Origin: Clostridia bacterium
Lineage (GTDB): Bacteria; Bacillota; Clostridia; Oscillospirales; UBA644
Direction of reading: 5' to 3'
NCBI GenBank assembly: GCA_017621705.1
Contig: JAGASR010000001.1
Location: 1-60,938 of the forward strand
Length of the DNA: 60,938 nt
This document shows, piece after piece, positions 1-9,715 of the stretch. The number at the start of each line of letters is the position of its first letter. The stretch's first letter is position 1. Below the pieces are notes generated by a model. The model was not told where the DNA came from, searched no databases, and saw only the letters and a program-made list of their open reading frames with translations. The position numbers and the translations under genes are program-made.

Positions 1-13
1 AGGCAAAAATAGA

Positions 14-135
14 CAGCCGCACGAGAGCGGCTGCCTGAGATTATAATGCGGTGCTAATTTTCAAAACCCCTTCCAGGGGTTTGCCTGTATTTGCCCCTTA
101 TAGGGGCTGTGCAAACCACCAGTTTACTGGTGGTT
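14..135. repeat. Array of four consecutive perfect hairpins
   Basis: Four inverted repeats follow one another: CAGCCGC/GCGGCTG (14-20/27-33), AAACCCC/GGGGTTT (64-70/76-82), GCCCC/GGGGC (93-97/103-107) and AACCACCAGT/ACTGGTGGTT (114-123/126-135). The last has a 2-nt spacer and is close to a perfect palindrome. None is followed by a T-run, so these are not ordinary terminators. Ends of IS200/IS605-type single-strand transposons carry such hairpins, but no tnpA or tnpB gene is visible, so this origin is only inferred. Confidence 0.6.
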
Positions 136-214
136 ATGATTCAGTTCGTTTCAAGCTTTGAAAAGATTTTCGGTACGTTCGATGGAATTAATCGAGCGAA
201 CGCAAGAATCCGTA

Positions 215-243
215 TTGACAAAAGTCGAATTTTGTGATATAAT
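215..243 (+). promoter_or_regulatory. Promoter of the defence operon with a palindromic operator in the spacer
   Basis: The -35 box TTGACA (215-220) and -10 box TATAAT (238-243) are both perfect consensus, with a 17-bp spacer. The spacer holds the inverted repeat ACAAAA-GTCGAA-TTTTGT (218-235), which overlaps the -35 box. A second dyad GTTCG...CGAAC lies just upstream (about 174-201). The XRE repressor encoded at 275 is the natural candidate to bind the spacer palindrome; this is inference. Confidence 0.8.
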
Positions 244-274
244 ATACTTAATTTAATTTCGTAGAGGTGTTAAC

Positions 275-490
275 GTGGCAATCAGCTATAAGAAACTTTG
301 GAAATTACTCATTGATAAGGATATGAAAAAGAAGGACCTGCAGGCAGCTGCGGGTATTAGTTCTGCTTCCGTAACAAAACTCGCAAAGAATGAAAATGTA
401 AATACAGAAGTGCTGCAAAAAGTATGCACTGCTCTGAATTGTGATATCGGCGACATCATGGAAATGATTCCTCAAGAAGATAATGAATAA
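275..490 (+). CDS. Small XRE/Cro-type HTH regulator
   Basis: A 71-residue protein that is almost entirely a helix-turn-helix domain of the Cro/C1 type: an initial helix (SYKKLWKLLIDKDMKKKDLQ), the turn and recognition helix around AAGISSASVTKLAKNENV, then the family's usual C-terminal helix pair. Its length is typical of stand-alone XRE repressors that sit first in defence operons. The start is GTG at 275 with AGAGGTG upstream; it follows a consensus promoter containing a palindrome. The next gene begins 38 bases after its stop, so it is probably cotranscribed and autoregulates the operon. The specific DNA target is not known. Confidence 0.85.
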   Translation: MAISYKKLWKLLIDKDMKKKDLQAAAGISSASVTKLAKNENVNTEVLQKVCTALNCDIGDIMEMIPQEDNE

Positions 491-528
491 GAATTCGTCT
501 ATAAAAACTGTGAAAGGAGGGCGCAAAT

Positions 529-2244
529 ATGTGGTGTAAGAATTGCAGAAAAGAAACTGATCTCAAAAAATGTGATGCGTGCGGAAAAACAACTATATCA
601 GATATTCCGTATGAAGTCTACTGGTGCGATGATTGCAACATCCCGCTTATTATCAAAGCGACGGAAGGCGAACGAACCGAGTGCCCTCTATGTGGAAAGA
701 AAGTTCGTTATTTAACTACAGATTTACGTCCTGTGTTTCCAGAAGAACGCCTCTTACTTGAATTGTTATTTGATAATCCTTTGAAGTATATTAATTCTTC
801 TGTATGGGCATCAGATAACAGATATTACATAGATGGCAAGTCTAAGGCTGTGTCTAATACTGTTTTCGCAAATGCCGATATTCAAAAGTTAATCAGAGGG
901 TTAGAAGAATATAAAGATCAAAACTCGTATGCCGTTTTTGATTTTTATGTTGAGAAATTTGTTGAAGCTAATATTGATAGACTAAGATATATAAAGAGTG
1001 AAGCTTTTGATTTCATAAGAAATACCGCACGTGATTATCCATCAGAACACGTGGTTATCTCTTTCTCTGGTGGTAAAGACTCTACCGCTGTAGCTGATTT
1101 GGTGGTAAGAGCATTAGAAAACCCCAGTTTGGTGCATATCTTTGGCAACACAACGCTGGAATTTCCCCTAACCATCGAATATGCTCAACGCTTCAGAAAA
1201 AATAACCCAAGAGCTATATTGAAAATTGCAAAAAACAAAGAACAGGATTTTTACAGTGTCTGCGAAGATATTGGACCCCCTGCACGTATGATGCGCTGGT
1301 GTTGCTCAATGTTTAAGACCGGACCTATAACTCGAATATTGAATAATCTTTATAAGGATGCTCAAATTCTTACCTTCTACGGAATTAGAAAATATGAGTC
1401 TGTCAGCAGAAGCAAGTATGACCGAGTTTCAAGCAATAATGAGTCTGTCAAAATCCAAAAGCAAACCGTAGCAGCTCCAATATTCGATTGGAGAGATATT
1501 GATGTATGGTTGTATTTGCTTGGGGAAAAGGTGGATTTCAATGACGCATATCGTTTGGGGTATGATCGAGTTGGATGTTGGTGTTGTCCTAACAACAATG
1601 AGCGAGCTCAATTCTTATCAAAAATATATATGCCGGAAGAATATAAGAAATGGCATGATTTTCTCGTGGATTTTGCTAAACGAATTGGGAAGCCAGACCC
1701 AGAGGTGTATGTTGATACCGGAAAGTGGAAGGCTCGTCAAGGTGGAAACGGCGTTAAAGCGGCAGATGATATAAAGATAAAATTTACCAACTGCACCGCC
1801 GAAGAAAACGCAAAAATTTACCAACTCAACAAACCTATCACAGATAGCTTCTATTCGCTTTTTGCTCCGTTTGGTAAAGTGTCAAGAGAATTGGGTAGAA
1901 AGTTAATTGGCGAAGTAATCGTTCTTGATATGAAGCATAATGTTCCAATCATATCTATTCAGCCATTCAAACAGCCGGGATATGATTACTCTGTGAAAAT
2001 CAAAACGATGAACGTTGCAAATCATGATGATTTACAGCGTATGGCTGGCTATCAAATCAGAAAATATAATGCCTGTCGAAAGTGCCTAAAATGCGAGTCC
2101 TTGTGCAAAGCGGGGGCTATAATGATCTATGGTGACACGTATCGCATTGATGAATCAAAATGCAAACGATGCAAAATGTGTGTTACTGCAAAATATTTAG
2201 ACGGTGGCTGTAAGATGACAAATTATCTTGCAACCAAAGAATGA
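529..2244 (+). CDS. sspD: PAPS-reductase/DndC-like ATP pyrophosphatase (SspD-like)
   Basis: The 571-residue protein has three parts. Residues 1-60 form a double zinc ribbon (CKNC, CDAC, CDDC, CPLC). The centre is a PP-loop ATP pyrophosphatase with SGGKDS at residues 180-185 and two cysteine motifs (RWCCSMFK and GCWCCPN) expected to hold an Fe-S cluster. The end (about 510-560) is a ferredoxin-like segment with CxxCxxC and CxxCxxC clusters. In DndC and SspD this fold activates the DNA backbone for sulfur insertion, using sulfur from a cysteine desulfurase, which is encoded three genes downstream. The start follows AAAGGAGGG. Neighbouring DUF4007, large-ATPase and desulfurase genes support SspD over assimilatory CysH. 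The extra N-terminal zinc ribbon and C-terminal ferredoxin are notable. Confidence 0.8.
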   Translation: MWCKNCRKETDLKKCDACGKTTISDIPYEVYWCDDCNIPLIIKATEGERTECPLCGKKVRYLTTDLRPVFPEERLLLELLFDNPLKYINSSVWASDNRYYIDGKSKAVSNTVFANADIQKLIRGLEEYKDQNSYAVFDFYVEKFVEANIDRLRYIKSEAFDFIRNTARDYPSEHVVISFSGGKDSTAVADLVVRALENPSLVHIFGNTTLEFPLTIEYAQRFRKNNPRAILKIAKNKEQDFYSVCEDIGPPARMMRWCCSMFKTGPITRILNNLYKDAQILTFYGIRKYESVSRSKYDRVSSNNESVKIQKQTVAAPIFDWRDIDVWLYLLGEKVDFNDAYRLGYDRVGCWCCPNNNERAQFLSKIYMPEEYKKWHDFLVDFAKRIGKPDPEVYVDTGKWKARQGGNGVKAADDIKIKFTNCTAEENAKIYQLNKPITDSFYSLFAPFGKVSRELGRKLIGEVIVLDMKHNVPIISIQPFKQPGYDYSVKIKTMNVANHDDLQRMAGYQIRKYNACRKCLKCESLCKAGAIMIYGDTYRIDESKCKRCKMCVTAKYLDGGCKMTNYLATKE

Positions 2245-2257
2245 GGGAGCCAAGCTT

Positions 2258-3133
2258 ATGAAATTCAGAGCACATGATACATTCGCGATAAGAAAAGGGT
2301 GGCTACATAAAGGCATGCGTCATGTAGTTAACAATCCTCGTATTTTCGTCGACAAAGATATTAATCCAATGGACGAATTTGGTATAGGTGCCAATATGGT
2401 AAAAGCTCTGCGCTATTGGCTTCAGGCAACGGGATTGACAGAGGAAAACACTGGCAATAACCGCAACCAGTACCTTTCGCCATTTGGTGAAGAGATTTGG
2501 GCAAACGATCCGTATCTTGAAGAAGACGGAACGCTTTTGCTGATTCATTATTTCTTAGCATCAAACGAAAAAATGGCTACGGCGTGGTACTATTTTTTCA
2601 ATCATTACAAAGTTGTTGATATTACTGAAGAAAACTTTATTGCAGGAATCAAGTCATATCTTCTAAGCATCTTGAAAGAAGGCGAAGCTTTACCTTCGGA
2701 TAGAGCTCTAACCGATGATTTCGATTGCATAGTAAAGACGTATACCCCTAATACTTCGTCTTCGCCTGAAAGCAATATGGGATGTCCCTTGAGCGATCTT
2801 TCTCTTTTGGCGATCACGGGAAAATCAAAATATGTTAAAGTCAACACAAAATCATTAGCTATCAATCCGTTGATAATTTTGGCGGTGATTATTAACGAAA
2901 GCTCTAAAAATGAGAGCAAAGAGATCAAAATCTCCAAATTAGAAAATGATCCTTGTAATATTGGTAAAATCTTTAATTTGGATGCTTTAACAATTGCAAC
3001 TTATCTTGACAAACTGCAAAACATGGAGTATATCACTGTTAACAGAACCGCAGGCTTGGACATTATTACGTTAAGAACTGATATGGATTTTATCCAGTGC
3101 GTTCAAGAGTATTATCGAAGTATACACGATTAA
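2258..3133 (+). CDS. sspB: DUF4007 family protein (SspB-like)
   Basis: A 291-residue protein whose N-terminus (HDTFAIRKGWLHKGM, then DEFGIGANMVKALRYWL) matches my memory of DUF4007. This family accompanies PAPS-reductase-like genes in phosphorothioation operons and is the domain of SspB, reported as a DNA nickase in single-strand phosphorothioation systems. No classical nuclease motif is obvious by eye. The ATG at 2258 is chosen over an in-frame upstream start at 2228 because GAGGGAG (2243-2249) lies 8 bases before it. It sits 13 bases after sspD and 17 bases before the large ATPase gene. The role as the strand-nicking and target-choice subunit is taken from the family. Confidence 0.75.
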   Translation: MKFRAHDTFAIRKGWLHKGMRHVVNNPRIFVDKDINPMDEFGIGANMVKALRYWLQATGLTEENTGNNRNQYLSPFGEEIWANDPYLEEDGTLLLIHYFLASNEKMATAWYYFFNHYKVVDITEENFIAGIKSYLLSILKEGEALPSDRALTDDFDCIVKTYTPNTSSSPESNMGCPLSDLSLLAITGKSKYVKVNTKSLAINPLIILAVIINESSKNESKEIKISKLENDPCNIGKIFNLDALTIATYLDKLQNMEYITVNRTAGLDIITLRTDMDFIQCVQEYYRSIHD

Positions 3134-3150
3134 ATGAAAGGAATTGAAAC

Positions 3151-6100
3151 ATGTCAAAAGAGACAATTAAATTAAATGACAATATTCAAGTTCTTTCGAG
3201 TTTTCAGTTTTCGATAAACATTGAATATGATCTGAATGATGATACAAAAATCAAGAATTATATTCCAACGGCAAGTGCAATTGATATCATCGAAGATGTA
3301 ATGTTGAGCACATCGGCTAAATCTACGGACCGCGCGCGTATTTTTGTAGGTGCATACGGTAAAGGTAAATCTCATTTGGCACTTATGCTTTTGGCGCTTC
3401 TTTGTAGAAAAGAAAAGGCTTTGTATTCAGATTTGCTTTCGATTATTTGTGAAACAAAGCCGGAGCTTTGTAAGTATATAAGCGATTATCAAGAGAGCAA
3501 CCAGAAAATGTTGCCTGTTGTAATACAAGGAAGTAGTATAGGTATTCGCCAAGCCTTTTTGCTGGCATTGAGAAAAGCATTGCAGAATAATAATTTGGAC
3601 GATATAATGCCAAACACATATTTTGCGGCAGCAATCAATTCAATCAACGTATGGAAAAGTGAATATCCGGAAACCTATAAAAAATTCAAGGAACTCATTA
3701 ATTGCTCTACTACAGAATTCATTTCTGAGCTGGGACAGTATAACAATGACTATTACGAAAAATTTATAAAAATATATCCTCAGTTGACCGCTGGAAGTGA
3801 GTTTAATCCTTCTAATGGAATGAATATCGTTGATCTCTACAATGATGTTAACGAAAAAATTCGCAAACATGGATATACTGGAATCTTTGTTGTGTTTGAT
3901 GAATTTAGCAAATTTTTGTCCGGAAATTTGAGCAAAACAAAAGCAGACGAAATCGAGCAATTGCAGTATTTTGCCGCTAATTGCAATCGCAGCGGTGAAA
4001 AGCAAATGCATATTATGCTGATTTCCCATCAAAGCATCTTAAACTATGTGGATAAGCTCTCCAAAGTGAAAGTCGATGCTTGGAAAGCCGTTTCCGGAAG
4101 ATTCAAATCCATTGAACTGAACACATCCCCCTCCCAAATGTACGAGATCACCTCTCGTGTTATCAAAAAAAATGATGAGTGGTTCGAAGATTACAGATCT
4201 GAACAATCTAAAAATATTCTGTTCGAAGAATCATATCAGAAATGGCGTAAAAAAAGAGCATTTAGCGATTTAACAGATGAAGAACTAAAGCGTGTTGTGT
4301 GGGGATGTTATCCTATGCATCCTATAACAACATTTTTGCTCCCTAAGATTTCTGAAAAAATCGCTCAAAACGAAAGGACGCTCTTTACTTTCCTGTCTGC
4401 AGAAGGTCAAAAACATACATTGCCGGACTTTCTAAAAACACCATCAGCGGATTTACTACCATTGATGATGCCTGATGCGATTTTTGATTATTTCGAGCCG
4501 TTGTTCAAGGCAGATGGTTATGATAGACCTACTCATAAACTCTGGAAAACAGCAACCGTTGCTTTGAGTAAATTGCAAAAAACTCAAATATTAGAAGCTA
4601 AAATTATCAAGACTATTGCTCTTATTTATATTTTTGATAGATTGGACATTTTAGCACCTAATATTGAAACTATCATTGCTATCTTTGGAAATGATGCGAC
4701 TAAAGCATTGACTGCATTGACAGATAGCGGAATCGTTCGACATCTTGAAAACAAAAAGTATTTGCGCATTGCAGAACATACAGATGTCGATATTGACGCA
4801 CTTGTCAATGATATGATTCAAAAGAAAAAGCATCATATTTCTGTCAAAGAAATACTGAGCAATTTTGTTGGCGACAGAGTGCTTTATCCCAACGCCTACA
4901 ATGATGATAAAGAGATTGTTCGTTTCTTTAGACTAAAGTTCATTCCTGCATCAGACCTTCTCCAAAGCATTAATTTTGAATATGAATTGGAGCATACGGA
5001 TGGAGACGGTATTGTTTATGCTATCGTGACGGATGCGGATAATCATCTTTCTGCAATCGAATATATAAAGAATGTTGCCGAAAGCAGAATTGTGTTTATT
5101 ATCCCGAACGAAAACAATGATATCGTCAAGTGTGCATATGCTTACGATGCCATAAAGGATATCATTCTCCAATCTGAGGACGATATACTGAAAGAAGAGC
5201 TGAATTACTCTCTTATAGATGCAAATGATGCTTTGGAAACCTATATTGACGCGTATTTGCGTCCTGAGTTGGGAGAAGCAAGTTATTATTACCAAGGCGA
5301 GCAAATTTCCATCCGTAGAAGATCTGCTCTCTCCAAACAACTTTCCGACATTTGTAGCCAAGAGTTTGCGTTGTGTCCCACTATTAACAACGAAATAATC
5401 AACAAAAACGTTATCACCGGACAAGCAACAAATAGCCGTGCTAAAGTGGTTGAAGGGATTCTGGCTAATGAAATCCAACTCAACTTAGGACTTGTTGGAA
5501 CAGGTCAGGACGTGAGCTTTATGCGAAGCACGCTTAAAATGACAGGCATCTATACAGAGGATAACGGAGTTGCTTCTTTGCAGTTCACATCTTTGCCTGA
5601 TGCGAATCTTGAAAATGTGCTTACTGTAATCAAGCAGTTCATTGTATCTTCTTCTGATGAAGGAAAGAAGAATTTCTCCGAACTCTATGATACTCTTACG
5701 CACCCTTCACACCATATTGGTATGAAGAAAGGCGTCATTCCCATTTATATGGCGGTTATTCTACACTTCTTCAAAAAATATGCGGTAATCACGAAGAACA
5801 ATCGCGAAATGGAAATAAATGCTCGATTGTTGGAAAGCATTAACAACAATCCGGCAGATTACGACATCTATTTGGAGCAATGGGATAGTTCTAAAGAAGA
5901 ATATATTACTTCTTTGGAGAAGATATTTGGGGCACACATTAGGGTTGCCGAAAAAGAGTATAACAATTTTGATTATATCGTTCGTGCAATACAAAGATGG
6001 TATTTGCAACTTCCCAAATATGTCAAAGAGATCAAAAAGGTATACACCGGAAACGGAAACTCCGAACCAGTTAATAGTACTGCTTTGAAATTTTTGAACT

Positions 6101-6786
6101 CACTTCGTACTCCTGAGATCAACGCTCGTGAATATCTCTTTGGCAAATTGTTATGGGTGTTTGACATCAAAGAATTTGATATACAAATTATAGATGAGAT
6201 CATCAAAACAAAGGCTTATATTGAAGGTATCAAGAAAGAACTTGTCAACAATCTTATCGATGATATGAAGAAAGTGTTTGGCGGCAAAAAGATTGCAGAA
6301 GGTGCAACGCTTTCCTCTATTGTAGTTGATTGGGTAGATTCCTTGGGCGCCGAAGTTCATTCACATGTTTTCTCAAACAGTGAAAAAACCTTACTCAGCG
6401 TATGCTCCAACATTACTCCCGATTGCGAAAAATTTATAGAAGATTTGGCGCGTCCTGCTACTAATCTGAGAATTGATGACTGGGGTGAAATCACCATTGA
6501 TTGCTTTATTCAAGTTGTTGGCGAGTTTGTAACAACGGTGAATGCTTACAATGAAAAAACGCAGCAATCGATGGGAGCCGCTATTACCGGAAGTTACAAA
6601 ATCAGCTATGTAGATGATGCCGGCAATGAAACCTTTAAGACTTATGACAAAACAGAGCTTACTAATCATGCCAAGCTTCTTTATAACGATATTGAAGCAA
6701 TGTTAACGGAGGAATATGGTGCTTCGTTAAGCTCTGATGAAAAGAGACAAGTTCTAATTGATATTATCGGAAAATTATTAAGTTAA
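3151..6786 (+). CDS. sspC: Large P-loop ATPase (SspC-like)
   Basis: A 1211-residue cytoplasmic ATPase. The Walker A motif is GAYGKGKS at residues 67-74, Walker B is VVFDE ending near residue 251, and a sensor-like ISHQ follows near residue 293. The remainder is largely helical with no further motif I recognise. Large AAA-type ATPases of this size occur in BREX (BrxC/PglY) and in Ssp modification modules (SspC). Position between the DUF4007 gene and the cysteine desulfurase gene favours SspC, and no PglZ or BREX methylase is present. The start has AAAGGA upstream. BrxC-like ancestry remains possible; a profile search would decide. Confidence 0.7.
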   Translation: MSKETIKLNDNIQVLSSFQFSINIEYDLNDDTKIKNYIPTASAIDIIEDVMLSTSAKSTDRARIFVGAYGKGKSHLALMLLALLCRKEKALYSDLLSIICETKPELCKYISDYQESNQKMLPVVIQGSSIGIRQAFLLALRKALQNNNLDDIMPNTYFAAAINSINVWKSEYPETYKKFKELINCSTTEFISELGQYNNDYYEKFIKIYPQLTAGSEFNPSNGMNIVDLYNDVNEKIRKHGYTGIFVVFDEFSKFLSGNLSKTKADEIEQLQYFAANCNRSGEKQMHIMLISHQSILNYVDKLSKVKVDAWKAVSGRFKSIELNTSPSQMYEITSRVIKKNDEWFEDYRSEQSKNILFEESYQKWRKKRAFSDLTDEELKRVVWGCYPMHPITTFLLPKISEKIAQNERTLFTFLSAEGQKHTLPDFLKTPSADLLPLMMPDAIFDYFEPLFKADGYDRPTHKLWKTATVALSKLQKTQILEAKIIKTIALIYIFDRLDILAPNIETIIAIFGNDATKALTALTDSGIVRHLENKKYLRIAEHTDVDIDALVNDMIQKKKHHISVKEILSNFVGDRVLYPNAYNDDKEIVRFFRLKFIPASDLLQSINFEYELEHTDGDGIVYAIVTDADNHLSAIEYIKNVAESRIVFIIPNENNDIVKCAYAYDAIKDIILQSEDDILKEELNYSLIDANDALETYIDAYLRPELGEASYYYQGEQISIRRRSALSKQLSDICSQEFALCPTINNEIINKNVITGQATNSRAKVVEGILANEIQLNLGLVGTGQDVSFMRSTLKMTGIYTEDNGVASLQFTSLPDANLENVLTVIKQFIVSSSDEGKKNFSELYDTLTHPSHHIGMKKGVIPIYMAVILHFFKKYAVITKNNREMEINARLLESINNNPADYDIYLEQWDSSKEEYITSLEKIFGAHIRVAEKEYNNFDYIVRAIQRWYLQLPKYVKEIKKVYTGNGNSEPVNSTALKFLNSLRTPEINAREYLFGKLLWVFDIKEFDIQIIDEIIKTKAYIEGIKKELVNNLIDDMKKVFGGKKIAEGATLSSIVVDWVDSLGAEVHSHVFSNSEKTLLSVCSNITPDCEKFIEDLARPATNLRIDDWGEITIDCFIQVVGEFVTTVNAYNEKTQQSMGAAITGSYKISYVDDAGNETFKTYDKTELTNHAKLLYNDIEAMLTEEYGASLSSDEKRQVLIDIIGKLLS

Positions 6787-6795
6787 GGAGACCTT

Positions 6796-7947
6796 ATGCA
6801 TTATTTTGATAATGCCGCAACCACTTTTCCAAAGCCTGATGCGGTATATGACAATATGGATTCGTTTTATCGAACATATGGCGTAAATGTAGGACGCGGT
6901 CAATTCCGCGAGGCTTCGGTTGCAAGTCACATGGTCGACGAAACCCGAGAACTGATTTTAGAATTGTTTCATGCGTCGAACTTGTATTCCTGTGTATTCA
7001 CTTCTTCTGCAACGGAAGCCTTGAACATTATTCTTCAAGGCTTCCCTTGGAAGCAAGGAATGAACGTGTATATTTCGCCGTTTGAACACAATGCTGTATT
7101 GCGAACATTACAACACATTCAAGATAAATATAGCATTACTGTACGAATGATCCTTCCCGATAGTAAGACATTGAAATACGAAATGTCTTCTGTTCAGGCT
7201 ACATTTGCATCTCAAAAGCCGGACGTTGTGATTCTCACCCACGCTTCAAACTCCTTTGGAAACATTCTCCCAATTACAGATGTATTTTCATTAGCTAAAG
7301 ATGCCGGAGCTATCACCATTTGCGATATGGCACAAACCGCAGGCTTGATTGATACGAATATCGTAGAATCAAGAATTGATTTTGCAGTGTTTGCCGGACA
7401 CAAAACACTTTATGGACCGTTCGGAATAGCGGGATTTGTAACAAATCAAAAATTAAAGCTTGCTCCGCTTATCTTCGGTGGTACTGGAATTGACTCTAAG
7501 AATCCTTATATGCCGGAAGAAATGCCTACCAAATATGAGGCAGGTAGCCCCAACGTGCACGCAATATCTGGATTAAACGCTGCGCTAAAATGGATAAAAG
7601 AAACAGGAATAAACAATATTCGTCAGAAAGAACGAGAGACAACGAAGAAACTGTTGGATATCTTGCGTACTCATAGTAACATTCGAGTCATTGGATGCGA
7701 GTCAGAAGACGACAGAATCGGTGTGGTTTCCTGTGTATTTGAAAGCTACAGTGGTGATAATATCGGTCAAGTTTTGTCGGAATATGATATTGCAGTTAGA
7801 ACCGGACTGCACTGCGCTCCTAAAGCACACGAATTTATGAAAACTGCACCAGATGGAACGGTTCGATTTAGTGTCGGATATTTTACAAACACATTGGATT
7901 TTGAATCCTTAGAGAAAGCACTTGCTTACATTGAAGAAAACTCATAA
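6796..7947 (+). CDS. sspA: Cysteine desulfurase (IscS/DndA/SspA-like)
   Basis: A 383-residue PLP-dependent class V aminotransferase. It begins with HYFDNAATTFPKP, carries the PLP lysine in AGHKTLYG (K203) and the persulfide cysteine in RTGLHCAPKAHEF (C340). It removes sulfur from cysteine and passes it as persulfide. Inside an operon with an ATP pyrophosphatase it is expected to supply the sulfur for DNA phosphorothioate synthesis rather than general Fe-S assembly; no iscU or nifU gene is near. It starts 9 bases after the ATPase stop with AAGGAG upstream. Length is normal for the family. Confidence 0.88.
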   Translation: MHYFDNAATTFPKPDAVYDNMDSFYRTYGVNVGRGQFREASVASHMVDETRELILELFHASNLYSCVFTSSATEALNIILQGFPWKQGMNVYISPFEHNAVLRTLQHIQDKYSITVRMILPDSKTLKYEMSSVQATFASQKPDVVILTHASNSFGNILPITDVFSLAKDAGAITICDMAQTAGLIDTNIVESRIDFAVFAGHKTLYGPFGIAGFVTNQKLKLAPLIFGGTGIDSKNPYMPEEMPTKYEAGSPNVHAISGLNAALKWIKETGINNIRQKERETTKKLLDILRTHSNIRVIGCESEDDRIGVVSCVFESYSGDNIGQVLSEYDIAVRTGLHCAPKAHEFMKTAPDGTVRFSVGYFTNTLDFESLEKALAYIEENS

Positions 7948-7970
7948 TAATTATCGCGAGGTTACTTGTT

Positions 7971-9704
7971 ATGTTAAAATATCAAACTTATATGATGAAG
8001 TTTACACTGCCAAGGCTTAAGTACTATCTTGGGGATAAAATGGTGGAAACGCTCATTGAATGGTCTCCTAATAATGAAACTTTACTGACTAAATCTCGCT
8101 TGATTTCTATGATTGATTCTTTGCGTGGCAAAAGTATTTTTAAGGATAGAGAATTCCGGAAAGATCTGCTGTTGACTATGGATCCCAAAGAGATTCTTTG
8201 CATTCGAGATAATTGCCTATCGGCTAAGGAAAAAGCAGAAAACGATCCTATCAAACTTATAGATATAATTGTAAAGAAAACTTGGGGTAAAAATAAAACT
8301 TCTTGTTTCCTACTAAATATGTGGGGGATTACAGAAGATATTTTTACAACAGAAACTGTTGAAACAAATGATATTTCGACGATTGGTATGTGTAGTGATC
8401 ATTTTTATGAGCTTTTAGATTACCAGTATTATATAAAGCAAAGAGCCTTGTATAATTTGAATTCTGGTAATTTGCAAGAGAGATTGTTTATTCACATGCC
8501 AACGGGCACTGGTAAAACGAAAACATCAATGCATACCATCGTTAATTACATGAATTTCACCTTGAAAAAGCAAGGACTTGTTATTTGGATTGCGCATACA
8601 AACGAATTGTTGCAACAAGCGTATGACACTTTTGTAAATGTGTGGGGGCATCTGGGAGATGGCGAATGTACTGCGTATAAATTATGGGGTAATAACGACA
8701 TTGATGATTTAAGCAATCAATTAAATGGCATTGCTTTTTGTGGGCTTGCAAAATTGATGAGTGTATACGATAGCAACCCTGCATTGATGGAACGCCTGAA
8801 AAGAGATTGCCGATTGATAGTTTTTGACGAAGCACACAAAGCTGGAGCAACTAAAACGAGAACGGTTGTTGAGAGTTTAATGCGAATGCCTGCTGGATAC
8901 GAAAATCGTGCTTTGATTGGTTTGTCTGCTACCCCAGGCAGAACAACCGAAGCTTCGTATGACAATAGCCACTTGTCTCATATGTTTGGAAACAAACTTA
9001 TACACATTGATTCTGATATTCTAAATCAAATCAACATGGGGCGTTTACAAGCATTGAACACGGTGGCTGAGGAAAATATTATACGTTATTTTCAAGAGCG
9101 AAGAATACTATCAAAAATCACTGCCGAAAAACTGGAATACCAAACTGAATTTTCGAGCAATGAACTGGCAATTCTCTCTCAGCAGCTTGAAGATTATGGA
9201 TTTGAAGAGAAAGAGTTTTCAGATAAACAATTACAAGTATTTGCTGAAAACAAAGACAGAAATAAGGCAATAATGGAAAAACTTCGCACCCTATACAACG
9301 AAAAGGTGCCAACTATTGTCTTTGCATGCTCCGTTCCGCATGCAAAAATGTTGTCAGCAATGCTCACTTTGGAAGGAATAGACAATAGCCTTGTTATAAG
9401 TGAAATGAATCCGGTCGAGCGCAAAAAGGCAATTGACGCATTTAAGGACAATACTAATTCCACCAATATAATTATCAATTATGAGGTTTTAACAACTGGA
9501 TTTGACTCCAAGAATATCCGTTGCGTGTTTATCGCTCGTCCAACGCATTCCGTTGTCCTATATAGTCAGATGCTTGGAAGAGGGTTACGTGGCCCAATGA
9601 TGGGCGGAAACGAAGAATGTCTGTTGGTAGACATCGAAGACAATTTACAAGCATTCGATAATGAATCCGCGTTCTCACATTTTAATGATTATTGGAGAGT
9701 ATAA
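7971..9704 (+). CDS. SF2 DEAH-type helicase, probable restriction subunit
   Basis: A 577-residue superfamily 2 helicase. Motif I is MPTGTGKT (176-183), motif II DEAH (286-289), motif III GLSATPGR, and motif VI QMLGRGLRGP near residue 540. The N-terminal 170 residues have no motif I recognise. It resembles the helicase of type III or SspFGH-like restriction modules and has no fused nuclease; the PLD protein two genes later could supply cleavage. The operon order modification genes, helicase, GHKL ATPase, nuclease matches what I would expect of SspFGH, described as attacking DNA that lacks phosphorothioate. Which of the three products corresponds to SspF, G or H I cannot say. Confidence 0.78.
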   Translation: MLKYQTYMMKFTLPRLKYYLGDKMVETLIEWSPNNETLLTKSRLISMIDSLRGKSIFKDREFRKDLLLTMDPKEILCIRDNCLSAKEKAENDPIKLIDIIVKKTWGKNKTSCFLLNMWGITEDIFTTETVETNDISTIGMCSDHFYELLDYQYYIKQRALYNLNSGNLQERLFIHMPTGTGKTKTSMHTIVNYMNFTLKKQGLVIWIAHTNELLQQAYDTFVNVWGHLGDGECTAYKLWGNNDIDDLSNQLNGIAFCGLAKLMSVYDSNPALMERLKRDCRLIVFDEAHKAGATKTRTVVESLMRMPAGYENRALIGLSATPGRTTEASYDNSHLSHMFGNKLIHIDSDILNQINMGRLQALNTVAEENIIRYFQERRILSKITAEKLEYQTEFSSNELAILSQQLEDYGFEEKEFSDKQLQVFAENKDRNKAIMEKLRTLYNEKVPTIVFACSVPHAKMLSAMLTLEGIDNSLVISEMNPVERKKAIDAFKDNTNSTNIIINYEVLTTGFDSKNIRCVFIARPTHSVVLYSQMLGRGLRGPMMGGNEECLLVDIEDNLQAFDNESAFSHFNDYWRV

Positions 9705-9715
9705 GGAGAAAAATA

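Noticed and set aside
3151..6786. BREX system based on the large BrxC-like ATPase
   Set aside because: No PglZ phosphatase, BrxL protease or adenine methylase is present; the desulfurase, PAPS-reductase-like and DUF4007 genes point to phosphorothioation.
6796..7947. Housekeeping IscS for Fe-S assembly
   Set aside because: No iscU, nifU, iscR or thiI gene nearby, and the gene is embedded in the defence operon with 9-26 base gaps.
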